Shown here: positions 11,601-29,634 of the stretch, in pieces | How positions within the stretch are numbered: the first letter of the stretch is position 1 | Layout: each line of letters begins with the position of its first letter | NCBI GenBank assembly: GCA_932521035.1 | Contig: OW051496.1 | Span: 5,828,001-5,892,000 of the forward strand | Direction of reading: 5' to 3' | Origin: Oscheius dolichura | Taxonomy: Eukaryota > Nematoda > Chromadorea > Rhabditida > Rhabditidae | DNA: 64,000 nt | Position numbers and translations under genes: made by a program | The notes under the pieces: generated by a model | Database searches by the model: none | What the model was told of the DNA's origin: nothing | Seen by the model: the letters and a program-made list of their open reading frames with translations, nothing else

Positions 11601-14600
11601 TATAATCCAGGAGGTGTGTCCTTGGACGCGATGCTCGATGTAGGCGTCATTGGCCGGGTGGGTGAGGAAGACGAAGTGCCACAGTTGGGTAACGGTCTGG
11701 GGTGTCTCGGGACAGCCGAGGAGACACTGGACGATGGCTCGGACATCTCCCACGAACTGCTGCTCCTCGAAGTCGTGGAAGTCGTCGATGTTACCAATCA
11801 TCTCTTGGACACACTGGAGAAGATATTACGCTGTCGAAAGGAGACCTACGTGGAGGAATTTAGGGAGCATGTCCACTTCAACCAGTTGATTTTTGTTGAA
11901 AGAATGAGTAAGGGCGCATACATCCGGGTCCAGGACACTGGCAATACTGTGGACGACTTTCCTCCAGAAGGGGAATCGCTCCCCTTGCCAAATCTCATAC
12001 CGACAACAGATGGAAACCAGAAGTTCCGGCTCGCGAATGACAGCCTGGATAGGGAAGTACAAAATAGAGATGGAAGACCTTACATGATACGAGTCGATCT
12101 CTTCCAGAGTCTCGGATGAGCCCTCCATCTCGGTCTCGTTGTTCCACACAGTGAATTCAATACAAAACCGTAACAATGCCTAAATGGAAGTATTCGTAAC
12201 AATGGAAGCTCCGACGTACGTCAACAATTTGATCAGTGACAGCAGCTGCGGGACAGGACAATACCCGTGTGAGAAGCAATTCTAACCGTAAGTCATGAAC
12301 CTCGTTCTCAAACGAGACCCCGTTGCTCACACTGGCCAACAACAATTGAAGGGCTTTGAGCTGGACAGAAGCGGGAAGAGAGTCATTTACAGCCTGGAGA
12401 TGGAATTAATAGAGAAGGAAGAGAAAGGAGCATACCTTGGGATAGAGATAGGCGAGAAATCTCACCCCGCCCAGACTTCGGATGCTGTCCTTCGGGCACG
12501 TGTGGAATTCCTGTATCCTGCCACCTTTCCAGTTAATCGGGAAGAATTTCAAGCAAGCCATTCGAAGAGGCGGCTGGCCAATGATCGAAGTCGGCTCCAG
12601 GCCGTGTGGCAGCACACTAATACCATATTTCAAAGCTTGGTTAGCCCGGATAACGAAGACGACGGCTCTCTGTAACATCTCTTCATATAGAAAAGGCATT
12701 TCCAGTACCTGCACTTTCCGAACAAACTTCAGTGGGTCCTGTCTGACCATTTCGACGATGTGTTGCTTCGAAATGACCATCTTTGCCATGGTGATTGCTC
12801 CGAGGTTAGCCATCAGGGTATCCATTTTCGTCTCGGACAGCGAACTCAGCCGGCAGCCGAGGGCACACAGTGTCAGCACGCACGAGTAGGGAAGAATCCC
12901 TGTAATGTTTTACCTATGGGGGAAACGAAACAAAATGGAACCTTTGAAGCTGAAGATTGTCGATATTCGGTAGTCTCCACTCTGTCGCTTTTGGATTGAT
13001 CCGAAGGAGACAGTCAGTGGAAAGGTGGGATTGTTGATCTTGACCAAAAGGGGGACTTCCTTTGAGATAAATTCATGTCCCACAGTAACCTGAAGGGGGT
13101 TGGTACTGACGGGAATTGCAATTACCTGGATACAGACATACTCGGCCGTGAGTCTCATCCCGTAGGTCACATGGGTCCACGAGTTATCAGTGATTTGTCC
13201 TTTTAAACGGATCCTATGTATTATTTTTGAAGAGATTGACAAAGAAACTCACTTGGCAAAGATGTATTCCTTGGAGTAGATCTCGACGAAGAGTCTTCCC
13301 TTGCTGGTCAGCCAGCAGGTGACCGTCAGTTCTTCGCCTCCGAGGGAGGCCACGTGAAGAGGCGGCAGTTTGGATATCATCCGAGTGGGCGCCTTCCTCT
13401 TCAGCCAAAATGACAAGGTCAGACCGTCATACGAGGAGATGTAATTAGGCTCGTTGAGAAGGATTGAAGCTGCACAATCTACAGAGAATAATCCTCAACA
13501 AAAGAAGAAAAGAAATACCTCTGGCAGACGTGTCTACGGCAGGAGAGGGAGACGAGCCGTCGGACTTGTTGGATTGGTCTATCCCGGCCATAGACTGTCC
13601 TCTTAAATGATCTCTTGAAAGCTCCGTTAGTATTCTTCTCAATGTGCTTACCGTAGATGTTTCTTCTTTTCCCGTCTTCTCTCCGTCTCCGTCTCCCCGT
13701 CGGATCTATTCGCCAGATACTTGTCTGCCGCCTCGAGTCTCTCCGTCTGAATGCTCTTCTCCAATTCCTCGGAGTATTCTCTCCTGAACACTGCCTCCAT
13801 CTGTTCCATGGTGGTAATTTCGGTCTTCTCTTCTTGTTTTATCATCGGCTGAGGGAAGACAAGACACGACGCCGGCTGGGCGGTCTCTCCATTGAGAAGA
13901 ATGTTCAAGGCATCCAACAGTATCTCCTAGGCTAGTGGTTTGACTGTTGGCAATGGGAACCCACCTTGTATTCGAGGCATTCATTGTAATATCTCATAAT
14001 CTCGTGGATGTACTTGCTCTTCGGCTCTCTCTTTATGAACAGGGTCATCAGTTCCATCACCGAATACATCGCCTCAACGTCGACACGTACCCGAAGCAGT
14101 TCCGAAGAAAAGGCGAACAGCTGAGGCATCCACTGAACAGATTCGATGAATACAGTATATGGCCCACTCACCCTCTGTCCATCCTGGAAGTGCCTGTCAA
14201 TTTGTTGTAGCCGTTTGACTATTTTGGTGACCATGAACTCCAGTTCTATGCCGGCTGTCTCTCGCTTTTTGAGGATTGTCGTGACAATAATAAGAACGGC
14301 AGGAACCAGTTGGGGGTGGAGGACCTTTCTGATGGGGGTACTGGCGAGCGGACCTCCTTCTCCCATCAGCTGGTCATCCTCCGAATCGTTTTCGATGCTC
14401 AGCAGACTGCCAATCGGTGAAGGATGACGGGAGATGCATCTAGATTATGATAGGTATAGGAAAGGGAAGAAAGCTACCTATCGAGGAGGGAACAGGACAA
14501 AACACTGAGCAGGATGTCGGGGGGATGGTCACCCAGTGAACGCAGCAGAGCCGACGAGAACCGGGCTACCACGTCATTCTGTAAGAAGCCAGTTAAAAAA

Positions 14601-17415
14601 AAGAATAGACTTGAATGACCACATCGACGGAGAGAATCAGGTATATCGAGAGGGCCTTGCTTATCATCTCCGATATCCGGACGATGCTTCGGTAGTTGGT
14701 GGAGGCGTTGCCCAGCCATTCAAAGCAGATGTCAACCAAGAGATTCGTATTGTTCCTCAACTTATCAGCCTGGCTGTTGAATACCGCTGAATAAAGATAG
14801 ATTCGAAACTGACGTGCCTACTTGTTCCTTCCTCGACCACGTCACAGATCAGGTTCAACATGGAGATGAGGAGTTTCGAAAATTTGGAGGCTGAATCCTC
14901 TACGAAGAGCCAGATGTCGGCCGAGGCTGCCCGGAGAGAGGACAGCCGGTCGACCATCCATTCGCAGATGCCTGACTCCTGGGCCACGGCGGGGGAGTAG
15001 CGGACCGAGCGGGCACAGACGGCCACAAAGACATCTTGAAGCTCGGAGGCGGCGAAGTAGAACTCTCTGTATGGGCAGACAATCTTCTTGATGACATCTG
15101 TCGAGGCATCGGTTGTCCTCAAATGGGCTGCCAGGAGCTCAAGCCCCTTGAGGATCTCCTTCATCTGAGGGGACATCTCATCAGTCGAGACTGAAAGGAA
15201 TGATATACTGAAGAAGAAATAGACATACTTAGGTCTTGTTGCTTTTGGGACACGGCTTGGCAATTGTTGTAGATATCCGGCACTATGGCGTTGATTATAA
15301 GATATTCCGTGTCGAAGGGGTCACAATCTGCCGGAACTGGATGAGAAGATAAAGGAAATACTCACAAGGCAGAAGGTAGGTACACAACATGACCAGGGTG
15401 TCATGCCTGACATTGTACAGAATGTCCTGGGTGAACCGGATGACAGCCTCGGACGGTAGGGTGTCTGAGGAGAGGATGCCGTTGAAGGAGCTGGACCTCT
15501 CCGGGGAAGACCAGTACATCACGGGAAGGTGCTTCTTGAATAGCTGAATTTCCTTTAATAGATCGTATAGGAAGAGGGCCTACCGCTGAACATTTGTCGG
15601 GAAAATTGGTTGATTGGCTGGAAACGGCGGCAAGGAGCTCGGTCCCAGTGACGGTCTTCTTGAACCCGGCTGGAAGGGACAGCGCCCATTTGAACAGGTC
15701 CTCGGTCACCCCGGGCATATCCACCAGAGAGGCGAACAGCTCGAAGGCGAAGCGCACATATGTCGTGTTGACGGTGGGCCGCGAGAGGCCCAGTTCCCTT
15801 TCGACCTTCTTCAAAATTGTCGGGATAATCTGGACAAAGAGAGGGTCCTCTGTCCAGGACACTATGTAGTCTCCCAACCGGGAAAGAAATGAGAAATCTT
15901 GAGAATAGACAATCAGAGTGAGGATGTCATCGAACAAACTGAAACGGGGGAATGTGACGGGAACATCTGTGGCCTTACTTGAGTGATACTTTGTGCGTTG
16001 TCCTCAGAGCATCGTCTATTGACCCGAAATTTGTCTCGTCACAGACTTCTAGACTTTGTATAAAACTATTCAATCTAACAGCTGTGCAAATATTCTAAAG
16101 GGATAATAATAGAGAAAAACGAGGGAGACATACCCTTCCGAAAAGATCTAAAAGAATAGAAATGACCCGTGAGAAAGAGGAAGGAGAATGACAACCGACG
16201 GCCGTCGTCGAATACCGCGCCAGAAATGATATGCATCTACAACCCTGGAATACTCCTTTGAAGGCAGAAAGAAAGGGGAAGGATACCTGTTTGAGGATAC
16301 TCTGCCAGTGGGACCACTGCCGGAAGACGGGCTTGGATGAGCGGGAATTCTCATTGAGCACGACATGAGCACAGTTATCGAAGTAATCACAGAGGAAAGC
16401 GAGCTGGGGAAGAATTCTATTGAGGAGGAGGACACTTACCCCGTTTTGAATAGAACATTTGGAGGAGAACTTGCTATATACAATAATGGAATTGATGAGG
16501 GTGTCGAGGGGGGAGAAGAAGGTCGGGTACTTGCCGTAGAGGGATTTGTAGATGGTATAAAGGGAGTTGTCTTTTATGAAACTACGGACAGTTTCCTCTT
16601 CTGAAAGGGACTTCAAAGGGTACTAGACACTGACCCACCAAGAGAGGGATCCTCTGATTTCCAGAAGGCAAACCCGTCGCTGTCCGAGAGGAGTACCCGT
16701 TCGTTTATTTGGACCTGGAATGGAGGAATACAGTTCTGTTGAGGATCCCAAATAAAAGCGTACGTTATGGCAATAGATGTGGCTGCTCACCGATTTGAGC
16801 TTGTGAAAAGGAGCTCGGTCGGTATCCGAGTCCGGCTGCGTCGTTCCCGTGCTCCGTCTTTTTGTATTCCGGAGGGATGCCCGCCGCGAACTCGGTTTTC
16901 TAAAAAGATTTCGTTATTTTCCACTCATTTTCTTCTTACCTAACAGTGACGGTCTTCGATGTTCCCGTCAAATAGACCAAATCCTCGGGATATTGACAAG
17001 CTACGTAGCACGTCGACCGGAGGGCTTCGGTAACCGAGATACTGTTGATATATTGGCCAAGGAGGCGCAGGACTTGGTCGAAATAGGGAACAGACTCGGG
17101 AGGGATGGGGATACGGACCAAGACGGCGAGCAGAGTGCCCGACCGACAGCCGGAGAGCAGCTTGGCATCTTCCAAAACAAGTTTAAGCGTTCTAACGAGA
17201 AGAGGATGCCAGGCTGAGAACTGCAGGCCTTCAGTAGCCATTAGCACATCTGGAAACAGGGAGGATTGATTTTTTGACAAAAAAAGAGGAAGCCGCTTTA
17301 GGAATTCGATAAGGATAAGCGAGGGGCAAGCAGTGCTTTCCCGAGGATTATTAGGCTGTTTGTAGCCGGTCGACGTCAGGCGGATACGATCGGGAGCACC
17401 CGGCGTGGGCGGCAT
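5645..17415 (-). CDS. LYST: LYST/Mauve-like giant BEACH-WD40 lysosomal trafficking regulator
   Basis: Many exons with ~30-45 bp introns, roughly 3,500 residues in all, close to the LYST length. The C-terminal half has the diagnostic domains. A PH-BEACH linker lies at about 8.1-8.5 kb ([18 protein letters not shown]). [17 protein letters not shown] is at about 8.7 kb. The BEACH domain is at 7.0-8.0 kb ([71 protein letters not shown]). WD repeats run from 5.65 to 6.9 kb, ending [23 protein letters not shown]. The [20 protein letters not shown] and [11 protein letters not shown] blocks match LYST better than neurobeachin or WDFY3 as I remember them. A concanavalin-A-like segment lies at 12.9-13.4 kb. 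LYST controls lysosome and lysosome-related organelle size. The start ATG at 17415 ([10 protein letters not shown]) is tentative because the frame stays open slightly upstream. I assume one gene; the N-terminal third is too diverged to prove this. Confidence 0.8.
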
Positions 17416-17711
17416 GTTTTTCTCAGGGAAAGCGACTTTCACCGGGACTAAATTGGGAGGAAGGGGGGTCGTATCTTATCGGGGCAAGAACCAAGTGCAA
17501 TCTCTTGGGCTGATGAACGGGGTAAACACAGACTGACCCCTCGGAAAAATATGAACAGAATCGGACTGGTCACGAGCACCTCGGAGAATAAGTGAATAAT
17601 TTAATCTGACATGCTATATCACAACCGAGACTAGAGACACTGTGATACGGTTGCCGACCCGCGAAGAAGGAATTGATAAAACTTGGACAGCACCAGGGGA
17701 AACCAGGTAAA

Positions 17712-20700
17712 TCAGCCCAGAAGGTCGGCGAAGGGGTCCTTCTGTTTGTTGGCCGGCGGCGGCTGTACTGGACGGACGGGGACAGCGCCGAGGCCGGAGA
17801 GGGCATCCATCGACGGCTTCTGCTGGGAGGAGAAGGAGAACAACGTGTCCAACGAGCTGGTGGCCGGCGGACGTTGGACTGCTTTATTGGAGGAGCTGAA
17901 ACGACTCTTTTGAAGGGAAATGGGTCGAGGTTACCTAGGCGGAGGAGCAAAGCCAAGCGAGCCGAGCCCGTTCATCGGGGCCGAGATGAACTGATTCCCG
18001 GCGGGGACTGTACTGCCTCCCATTGACGCGGGGAAGTTGAGACCACTGCTCGGCTGGCTGACGGGCTTCTTTGAAAACGCATCTGAATCTGGAGAGTACA
18101 TAAAATTAAAAGATCCAACCTGCAATAGGCAGGAAATCCGAGAGATCCATGGCGCCTCCATTGGTGTTACTATTGGTGATCGATGGAGAAGGACCAAATA
18201 GAGAATCCAAGGGGGAGATTGCACGTCCTAGAAAATAATGACAGCCAAAAATAAGACAAACCATGATTTGTGGGTTTTGCCGGCTGCGTGGCTCCAAAAA
18301 TACCAAAGTCAGGAGCACTGGACAGTTGTGAAAGCGAAGGCTTTGAGGTTGCCGCCGCCGGGGTCAGGCCTTCTCCCTTTGTCTGATTTTCCCTCTCGGC
18401 TGCCATCCTCTTCTTGTCCTCCAACGTTAGGATTCCCTGAAATATCGTTGCTTATTCTGATAAACTGGTTGATTACAGTTGATTTTGTGACGGGAGCCGC
18501 GGATCCTCCACCGATATCCAGTCCATCCAAACTTTGAGGAAGACTGCTGTTTGTAGGCTGGAGGACGGAGTCGAAATTCGGAACCCCTCTGGAAATGACA
18601 CAAATAAATAAATATTCCTGACAAGATACCTCTGTTCCTCTTGGCCGGCACTCAACTGCTGCAGCCGGGAACGTTGCTCCGCCTCAACCTTGGCCATCAT
18701 CGCCTTGATCAGAGTCATGTACTGCTCGAACTGGCCCAGGTTGAGCGTGTTCTCGATACTGGTCGAGATCAGGAAGGGCAGGGCACTCTTGGCCAGCTGG
18801 TCCTTCGACACACCAATATTCGAATTCTCATAGGATAACTTATAGATTCCTAAAAGGCTCTCATCGTTGCCTTTATTCCTCGAAAGGCTACCTAGAATGG
18901 CCATGAGCAGTCCCGGCTCCTTGCTGCTAATCTTGGGAAGAGTCGGCAGGATCTGCTCGGTGATCATCCACGACTCCAGGTTAGGCACCAACTTTCCGAG
19001 GCAGACAAGTGCCTGCACGCGAATCTGCAAAAGGCTACTTGTCATAAGAACAGGTGTTTCCTTGTCCCTAATCCCCCGTGCCCACATTGCCTATTTTGGT
19101 AGAGCCGCGCCGATGAGCTGCGGCTTGAAACAAACTGTTTGCATGTGTCCGCGACTCGGCGCCTTGTCCACTTTGCACCTCCAAAAAATACACAATGCCC
19201 TCCTTTGTCAAACCACCGGAAAAACGAGAGCATCAGTCGCTCGGCGCGTTACCTAATCCCTTCCGACAAAAAAACGGCGACTCCAGGGGAGGGCCTGGCC
19301 GGTCGCTGTTTGTCCGCAGGCGGCTCCGGCTTGTCATAATTCATAAGGTTGCGCGGTCAAGATCAAACAGTGACCCGGCAGAAGGGGAAGGCGGGTCGCC
19401 GGATCCGGAAACCGTCCAAAAGTGTCTGTATATATGGCATCGTTGGCACTCGAGCTTGCCCATTGTCCGCCATGCTCGCCCGGCTTATCTTTTCCCTTTC
19501 CATAGCCCAAGGTAGTCCGATCCCCGTCTCCCTCGCCCAATCCGAGTAATTCAGCCGTCGCTGCCCTCGACCCTCAGATGACACAGTTGACAGCCTTTAA
19601 AGCCACCAAGACGCCCTGCTGCCTGGATACCCTGCTGCCCGGAGTATGCAAGTCTCTCTACAACAGAGACTACGACCGCTTCTCCAAGCAGTGCCGAACC
19701 AACCCAGACTTCAGTTTCATCCAGTGCTGTCACAGCTGCCACTTCAATCCGGAGTTCTTCACAGCAAAGGGTAAGTCTTACTGTAGCCCCTGACAGAATT
19801 CCGTCTCGAGGTGGACCCGTACCCGTCGACATCTACCGCGAGGACGCCGAGAACATGATGTACAGGTACAGTGCCGGCAACTGCTTCGACCGCCACGGGA
19901 CTGCCTTCTGTGAGGCCTTCGTCACCCGGTCGGGCGTCTGGTCACGGAGTGCCTTCACCTGCGACCACTCGGCCTTCGCCTTCAGAGTCTGCCGAAAGAC
20001 CTGCGGATACTGTACGATACCGTGAGTCTCCCTTCCCGTCCCCCTCTATGAAATGGGTTTAGGACACGAGCGGCAACCGTCGTCTACGACTCGACGGCCG
20101 CCAAAAACCCACGAAAATGCCAACGACTGTATTAATTTGATCTCAAATAAAGTATTGACATGTGCTCCCCTCAAAAACCCCTGTCCTAACCCAGAAGACA
20201 AACATCACGTAAGCGTACTTCATGGCGCACGCGTTTCACACCTCGTATTTACTCGAAACTTGCACATTCGACTCGTTTGACCACGGCGCGGCTATTGTAT
20301 TGCAGTTACAGACAGCTAGTGCATATTTGTGGTCACTCCATGCCTTCCGCTGCTCCGCTTCTTTTCGTTTTGGGTTTGTCTACTCTCTCGGATAGTCGCT
20401 ACAGTATCCCTTTCCCAGGAGTTACCCCCATTTTGACATTTGCCGTCAATCTGCCGACGTCTCTTTTCGGAAGGACGCCCTGCTGCGTGGATAGACTCTC
20501 CTCCACGACTTGTACGCGCATCCGAATGGCCAACCCCGTCAGTTTCCAAAAACGATGTCACAATGACGTGGACTTTGCCCTGGTACAGTGCTGTTCCAGT
20601 TGGTAAGCAGGATCCCTCTCTCTGAATGAATCCCCTAGCTTCCCTCGAAAAGATGTCAACAGTTCGATCGAGTATGCCGACACCGTGTTGCGACTGGTTC

Positions 20701-23112
20701 AGAGTCCTTTGAGGTCCAGCTGCGGGGACAGGAGAGGAGGCATCTGGTGCGAGAAGCTCGCCACCAAGTAATCCCCCTTATCCCAATTGAATAAGCCGTT
20801 ACAGATCGGGATTTTGGGAGTCGCCTCGTTTTGCTCAAGTCAGCTGTAACACTTTCCCCTTCGCGTTTAGGGAATGTCGACAGTCTTGTGGCTATTGTTC
20901 CGCCGGCCATATAACCACAAGGCTCGTGTGAGTTTTGAGACTTTTGACAAACGAAAGGCAAGTTCAGCTATGACCATAAACTGGCCATCGACACGAAGCT
21001 CTGCGATGCCAAGACCTATTTCGCCCGGACGGAGGAAGAAGTCCAGATGGAGAAGAAGAAGAAGTTTGCTGATTTCGACCCGTTGGCCCTGCTAAAACTG
21101 GCCAACAAGAAGCCGGAGGACTATTTCGTGGTGACGGATCACAACTACGACGTGCCCGACTCAAAAGAGAAATCCACAGAGAAAATAACACTATGACGAG
21201 AAAGAGAATAAAAAAACTTACAGCCAGCACTCCGCCGTCCGTTGTCAGCTTGAGCAGTTTCGGTAGTAGTTGTGTCTTCATCGAATTGCGGTCCACGAGT
21301 TTTCCAATGGTGGGGATGATGCTCAGACAGAGCTCCTGGATCCGGGTGGTCTCGCTGGTGAGCGAGTTGTAGACCAGAGGAAGCACGTATTTCCGGATGT
21401 CCTCGTCCGTGGCCCGTTCCAGCAACAGCGGCATTTGTTGCAATAACAACAAGGCTATCTAAATCGAGAGCAAGATAAACAGTCGGCCGTCTCCCACCTG
21501 GTATGGCCGTTCCATTGAGAAGACAGGGATCAGGGCCGGCAGGATGAGGTTTGTAAACTCTCTAAACATGGCAGTGTATTCTGACTGGAATAAGAAACTG
21601 ACGTTTTGGATGCCAGTTCTGTGATGTGGAAAACAGACGGGAGGATGAACGGGATGAGGTCGGGCGTCGTGAACTCGCCCGAGAGCCACGGCATCACTTT
21701 TTGGAGGAGTGGCCGTTTGTCAAACCTCGGTAGAATGGCCGGTAAACTTTTGAAGAACTGCATTTTCTGGTTGTTGTCCATCTGCATCAGAGACTCGAAA
21801 TAGTTGAGGGCCTTCACGAGGGGGTTGTCGAAGTAGGCCACCTAAAGGGGGAACCATTACTCAAACTGGAGGAAACGGACCTTTGTGAACTGGTTGGCAT
21901 CTGGCCTCAACTCCGGCGTATAGTTCAGACACATTTTGAAGTCGTCCCTCAGCACGGCGGGGATATTGTCCAGAAACTGGACCGGGAACGATTTCAGCTG
22001 GAAATATTGAGTAGACTAGGAAATTGACCGGGTTACCTTTTCCACCCCGTGTCTGTATTTATCCAGGTTATTTTTGTATTCCAGAGGAGGTTTGCACTTG
22101 TTGAAGACGGCAAATGTCAGGGCACCCAGGGAGAACATGTCCGAATTGGGACAGGGACGACCACCCATCTGGAAGAAGAGGATAACAAGGACGAGAGAAA
22201 GACAGACTATGTATTCCGGGGCGAGATAGTCCAAATGCGGCTGGCAGACGGACGGGAGACGCTCACTCCAGTCGAGGGGATCGGCAGACTGAAATGACTG
22301 TTAAAGGAGGATGGAGAGGAGGACTCACATCTCCATTGGAAGAGCCGACTGGTGATAGTTGAGCGGAAAAGTCGAAGCCAGACAGTTTCCACGAGCCCTT
22401 CTCGCTGATGATGATATTCTGTGGACAGATGTTTCGGTGGAGGATACGGGCATCTATGTGTAGGAAGGACAGGGCCTCTCCCAACTGAAATCGGATAATT
22501 AAAAGGGATACAGTCCCTCGCCGACCTGTAACAGTCCGTGGCGTATTTCAATGTCGAGCAGCTTAAAGTCGACGAGGAACTCGGGCTTCTCCGAGAGGTT
22601 TTCCTTCAATCCGAGACAGTTGGCTAGACTCGAGAAGACCGGCTCCGTTGCGAAGGCCAGCGAGTCTCTGTATCGGATGTAATGGATAAGAGCGCCTCAC
22701 CTGGACTCCTCTATGCCGTGTTCCACAATCAGGAGCCGTGGGTGTCGCAGCCGCGTCAACTGGCTCACTCCCCGTTTTATGACGGTCAGAAACATTTCTT
22801 TGTCCTCTTTTGACCACTTCTCGATGTCCTTCTTGTCAAACAACCACACGGACACTGCCTGAAGGGAACAGTTCGAGGGGAATAAATCCAGAAGTCACCT
22901 GTTTCGTGCTTTTCTTTGTGGCTTTGAATATTTTCCAGTACATTCCGAGGCCGGCGGTGGCCACGGCATCTCCGACGTCGTACTCCCTCGTCAGGGGATT
23001 GCCCGGGAGTGCATTGCTCACCTAGATGGCCAGATAAAAAGGATACAACCAAAAGATAGACCTGAGCTGCGACCTGTGTGACGGTAGAACGGATCTTGTG
23101 GAAATACTCCAT
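17712..23112 (-). CDS. SCYL2: SCYL2 (CVAK104) SCY1-like pseudokinase with HEAT repeats
   Basis: ATG 23112 gives MEYFHKIRSTVTQVAAQVSN and then NPLTREYDVG, matching the start of SCYL2. The kinase-like domain follows (DKKDIEKWSKEDKEM, SQLTRLRHPRLLIVEHGIEES, ATEPVFSSLANCLG). The catalytic loop reads HRNICPQNIII, with Asn for the HRD aspartate, and the DFG position reads GFDF, so it should be a pseudokinase. HEAT-type helices follow at 21.2-22.0 kb and 18.6-19.0 kb (EQILPTLPKISSKEPGLLMA, LPFLISTSIENTLNLGQFEQ). The tail is low-complexity with SLDSLFGPSPS, clathrin/adaptor-like short motifs and ends DPFADLLG. SCYL2 acts in clathrin-coated vesicle traffic between Golgi, endosome and plasma membrane. 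Its 19025-21221 intron of 2,197 bp contrasts with the 30-45 bp of its other introns and holds two genes on the other strand. Confidence 0.9.
19472..20135 (+). CDS. Secreted Cys-rich/ShKT-domain protein A, nested in SCYL2 intron
   Basis: ATG 19472 opens a short signal peptide (MLARLIFSLSIAQ) spliced through a 43 bp intron to AVAALDPQMTQLT. A first Cys module follows: TPCCLDTLLPGVCKSLY, then FSKQCRTNPDFSFIQCCHSC. After a 40 bp intron (ending tctcgag) comes GGPVPVDIYREDAENMMYRYSAG and then a ShKT domain: CFDRHGTAFCEAFVTRSG through FTCDHSAFAFRVCRKTCGYC. A last exon adds a basic tail ending RKCQRLY, stop at 20133-20135. AATAAA follows at about 20147. About 175 residues. ShKT domains are common in nematode secreted proteins; no catalytic domain is attached here, so the role is unknown. 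It is a tandem paralogue of the next gene. Confidence 0.7.
20340..21196 (+). CDS. Secreted Cys-rich/ShKT-domain protein B, nested in SCYL2 intron
   Basis: ATG 20340 gives a signal peptide (MPSAAPLLFVLGLSTLSDS). A first module TPCCVDRLSSTTCTRI and FQKRCHNDVDFALVQCCSSC matches gene A. Then comes a ShKT-like domain (CGDRRGGIWCEKLATKSG through VSCNTFPFAFRECRQSCGYC). Introns after CCSSC, within ATKSG and after TTRL are about 34-38 bp. It ends in a charged cytoplasmic-style tail of about 75 residues (DHKLAIDTKLCDAK, EEEVQMEKKKKFADFDPLAL) that gene A lacks. The stop at 21194-21196 lies only 25 bp from the SCYL2 splice donor on the opposite strand. Same domain plan and neighbouring position as gene A, so a tandem duplication is likely. 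Function unknown. Confidence 0.7.
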
Positions 23113-24387
23113 TCCATAAATGGAAAGAGCTGAAAATTCAGGGTGAATAGGGCAGTCTACTAGGGATAAATGGCGACTGCAGCACTATTGAAATTGAGCG
23201 CTGTCGGCCGTTCTCGTCTAGCCAAAAATGTCTGTGTGCGTGGACTCGGCCCATGTCAAAAGCGAAAAAAATAAATCAGTGTTACTTTTAGGCGTCGTGG
23301 AAGAGGAGAAGCCGGCCATGGGAAGGGGCAGAGGCCATTTGTCAGAAGAATCCATCTGCGACCTTTAAAAGTAGTGCTCTGCCCTCCGCGCGGCAAACTT
23401 CGCCGACCTGTCGACGCCGCGGACATGTCCTGTCCTTTTTATAATCTTTACAAGAATTACGTCAGCCGCCAAAAAAACCAACTTTCCCACTATTTTTGGA
23501 GAAGATAAAAAAATACGAGCCTTTTTTTCCTTTTGAGGGTGTAGAACACAAAACACAAAGCAGATGTCGTTGTGAACAGTCCTCCCCCCTAAAGAAGTTG
23601 CCTTACCCGCCGTGCTCCTCCCGCCCAGACGTTCGCCTGCCCCCGGGGCACTCCGTGCCAATCAAGTGACCAGTCTGCCCCGGCTGACCGACAATGGCAC
23701 TCGCTGCGTACCGCTGAATATTGGCTGAGTATCCGACGAAGAGTGCGGGCCGAGGGGGGAGAGTGCAGACGAAAACCAATACTGAACGCTCGCGGACATT
23801 TCCGAACATTTACGTTTTCCCTACCTTATTCAATTTAATCTTCGAGTGTTCGCCGCTACTTTTTCTCTTTATAAAGCGTGTTTTTGTTATTTTTTTGATT
23901 AAAAAACTGGATGAGGAAAGCGCGGAGCATTGCGAAAGCGATGGTCCCCCTGCGATCGCGGCTGTCTGCGACACTTCCTGGTTACCAGCGGCAACTTTTT
24001 GTTGGTTACTTTCCCAAAAAGACAATTCCCTGCCCATCTTTGATTTATCCCGCCTCCTCTCTCTTTCTTTTTTCTTATTTTGTTCATTTTTCAATAGAAA
24101 CAAAGACATTTCAGGGTTGGTTGGGGATTTAATTCCATATCTAGTCCTGTCCTTGAACCGGTATATTCTGTGAGGTGAGTTCCCCGTCCCCCTTCTCTCT
24201 AAATCTTTAAATATTTCAGTCTTCGTCCTAAGGACGCATTATCTTGTCTGCTTCTGATTGATTTGTTGCTACGCTTCGAAAATTTCGCTTCTAATAGATC
24301 GCCGTTTCTTCCGTCCGTTGTCCTCCTTCCATTTTGTTTTGAAGTGAGTCTGCCCCCTCTACCGGGTAACGACTCCTTCCAGTTCGC
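23113..24387. other. Intergenic region between divergent SCYL2 and PRRC2
   Basis: About 1.3 kb between two divergently transcribed genes, so it should contain both promoters and 5' untranslated exons. It becomes T-rich towards PRRC2, with pyrimidine runs ending in AG just before ATG 24388 that could serve as splice or trans-splice acceptors. A 34-codon frame starting MATAALLKLSAVGRSRLAKN near 23168 resembles a mitochondrial presequence but leads nowhere I can follow. Confidence 0.4.

Positions 24388-29634
<5,247 letters not shown>

Noticed and set aside
17230-17300. 29 bp intron in the first LYST exon
   Set aside because: The pyrimidine-AG looked like an acceptor, but the frame is open through it and splicing would break the frame.
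23168-23272. 34-codon frame resembling a mitochondrial presequence (MATAALLKLSAVGRS)
   Set aside because: It stops soon and no downstream exon in frame was found.
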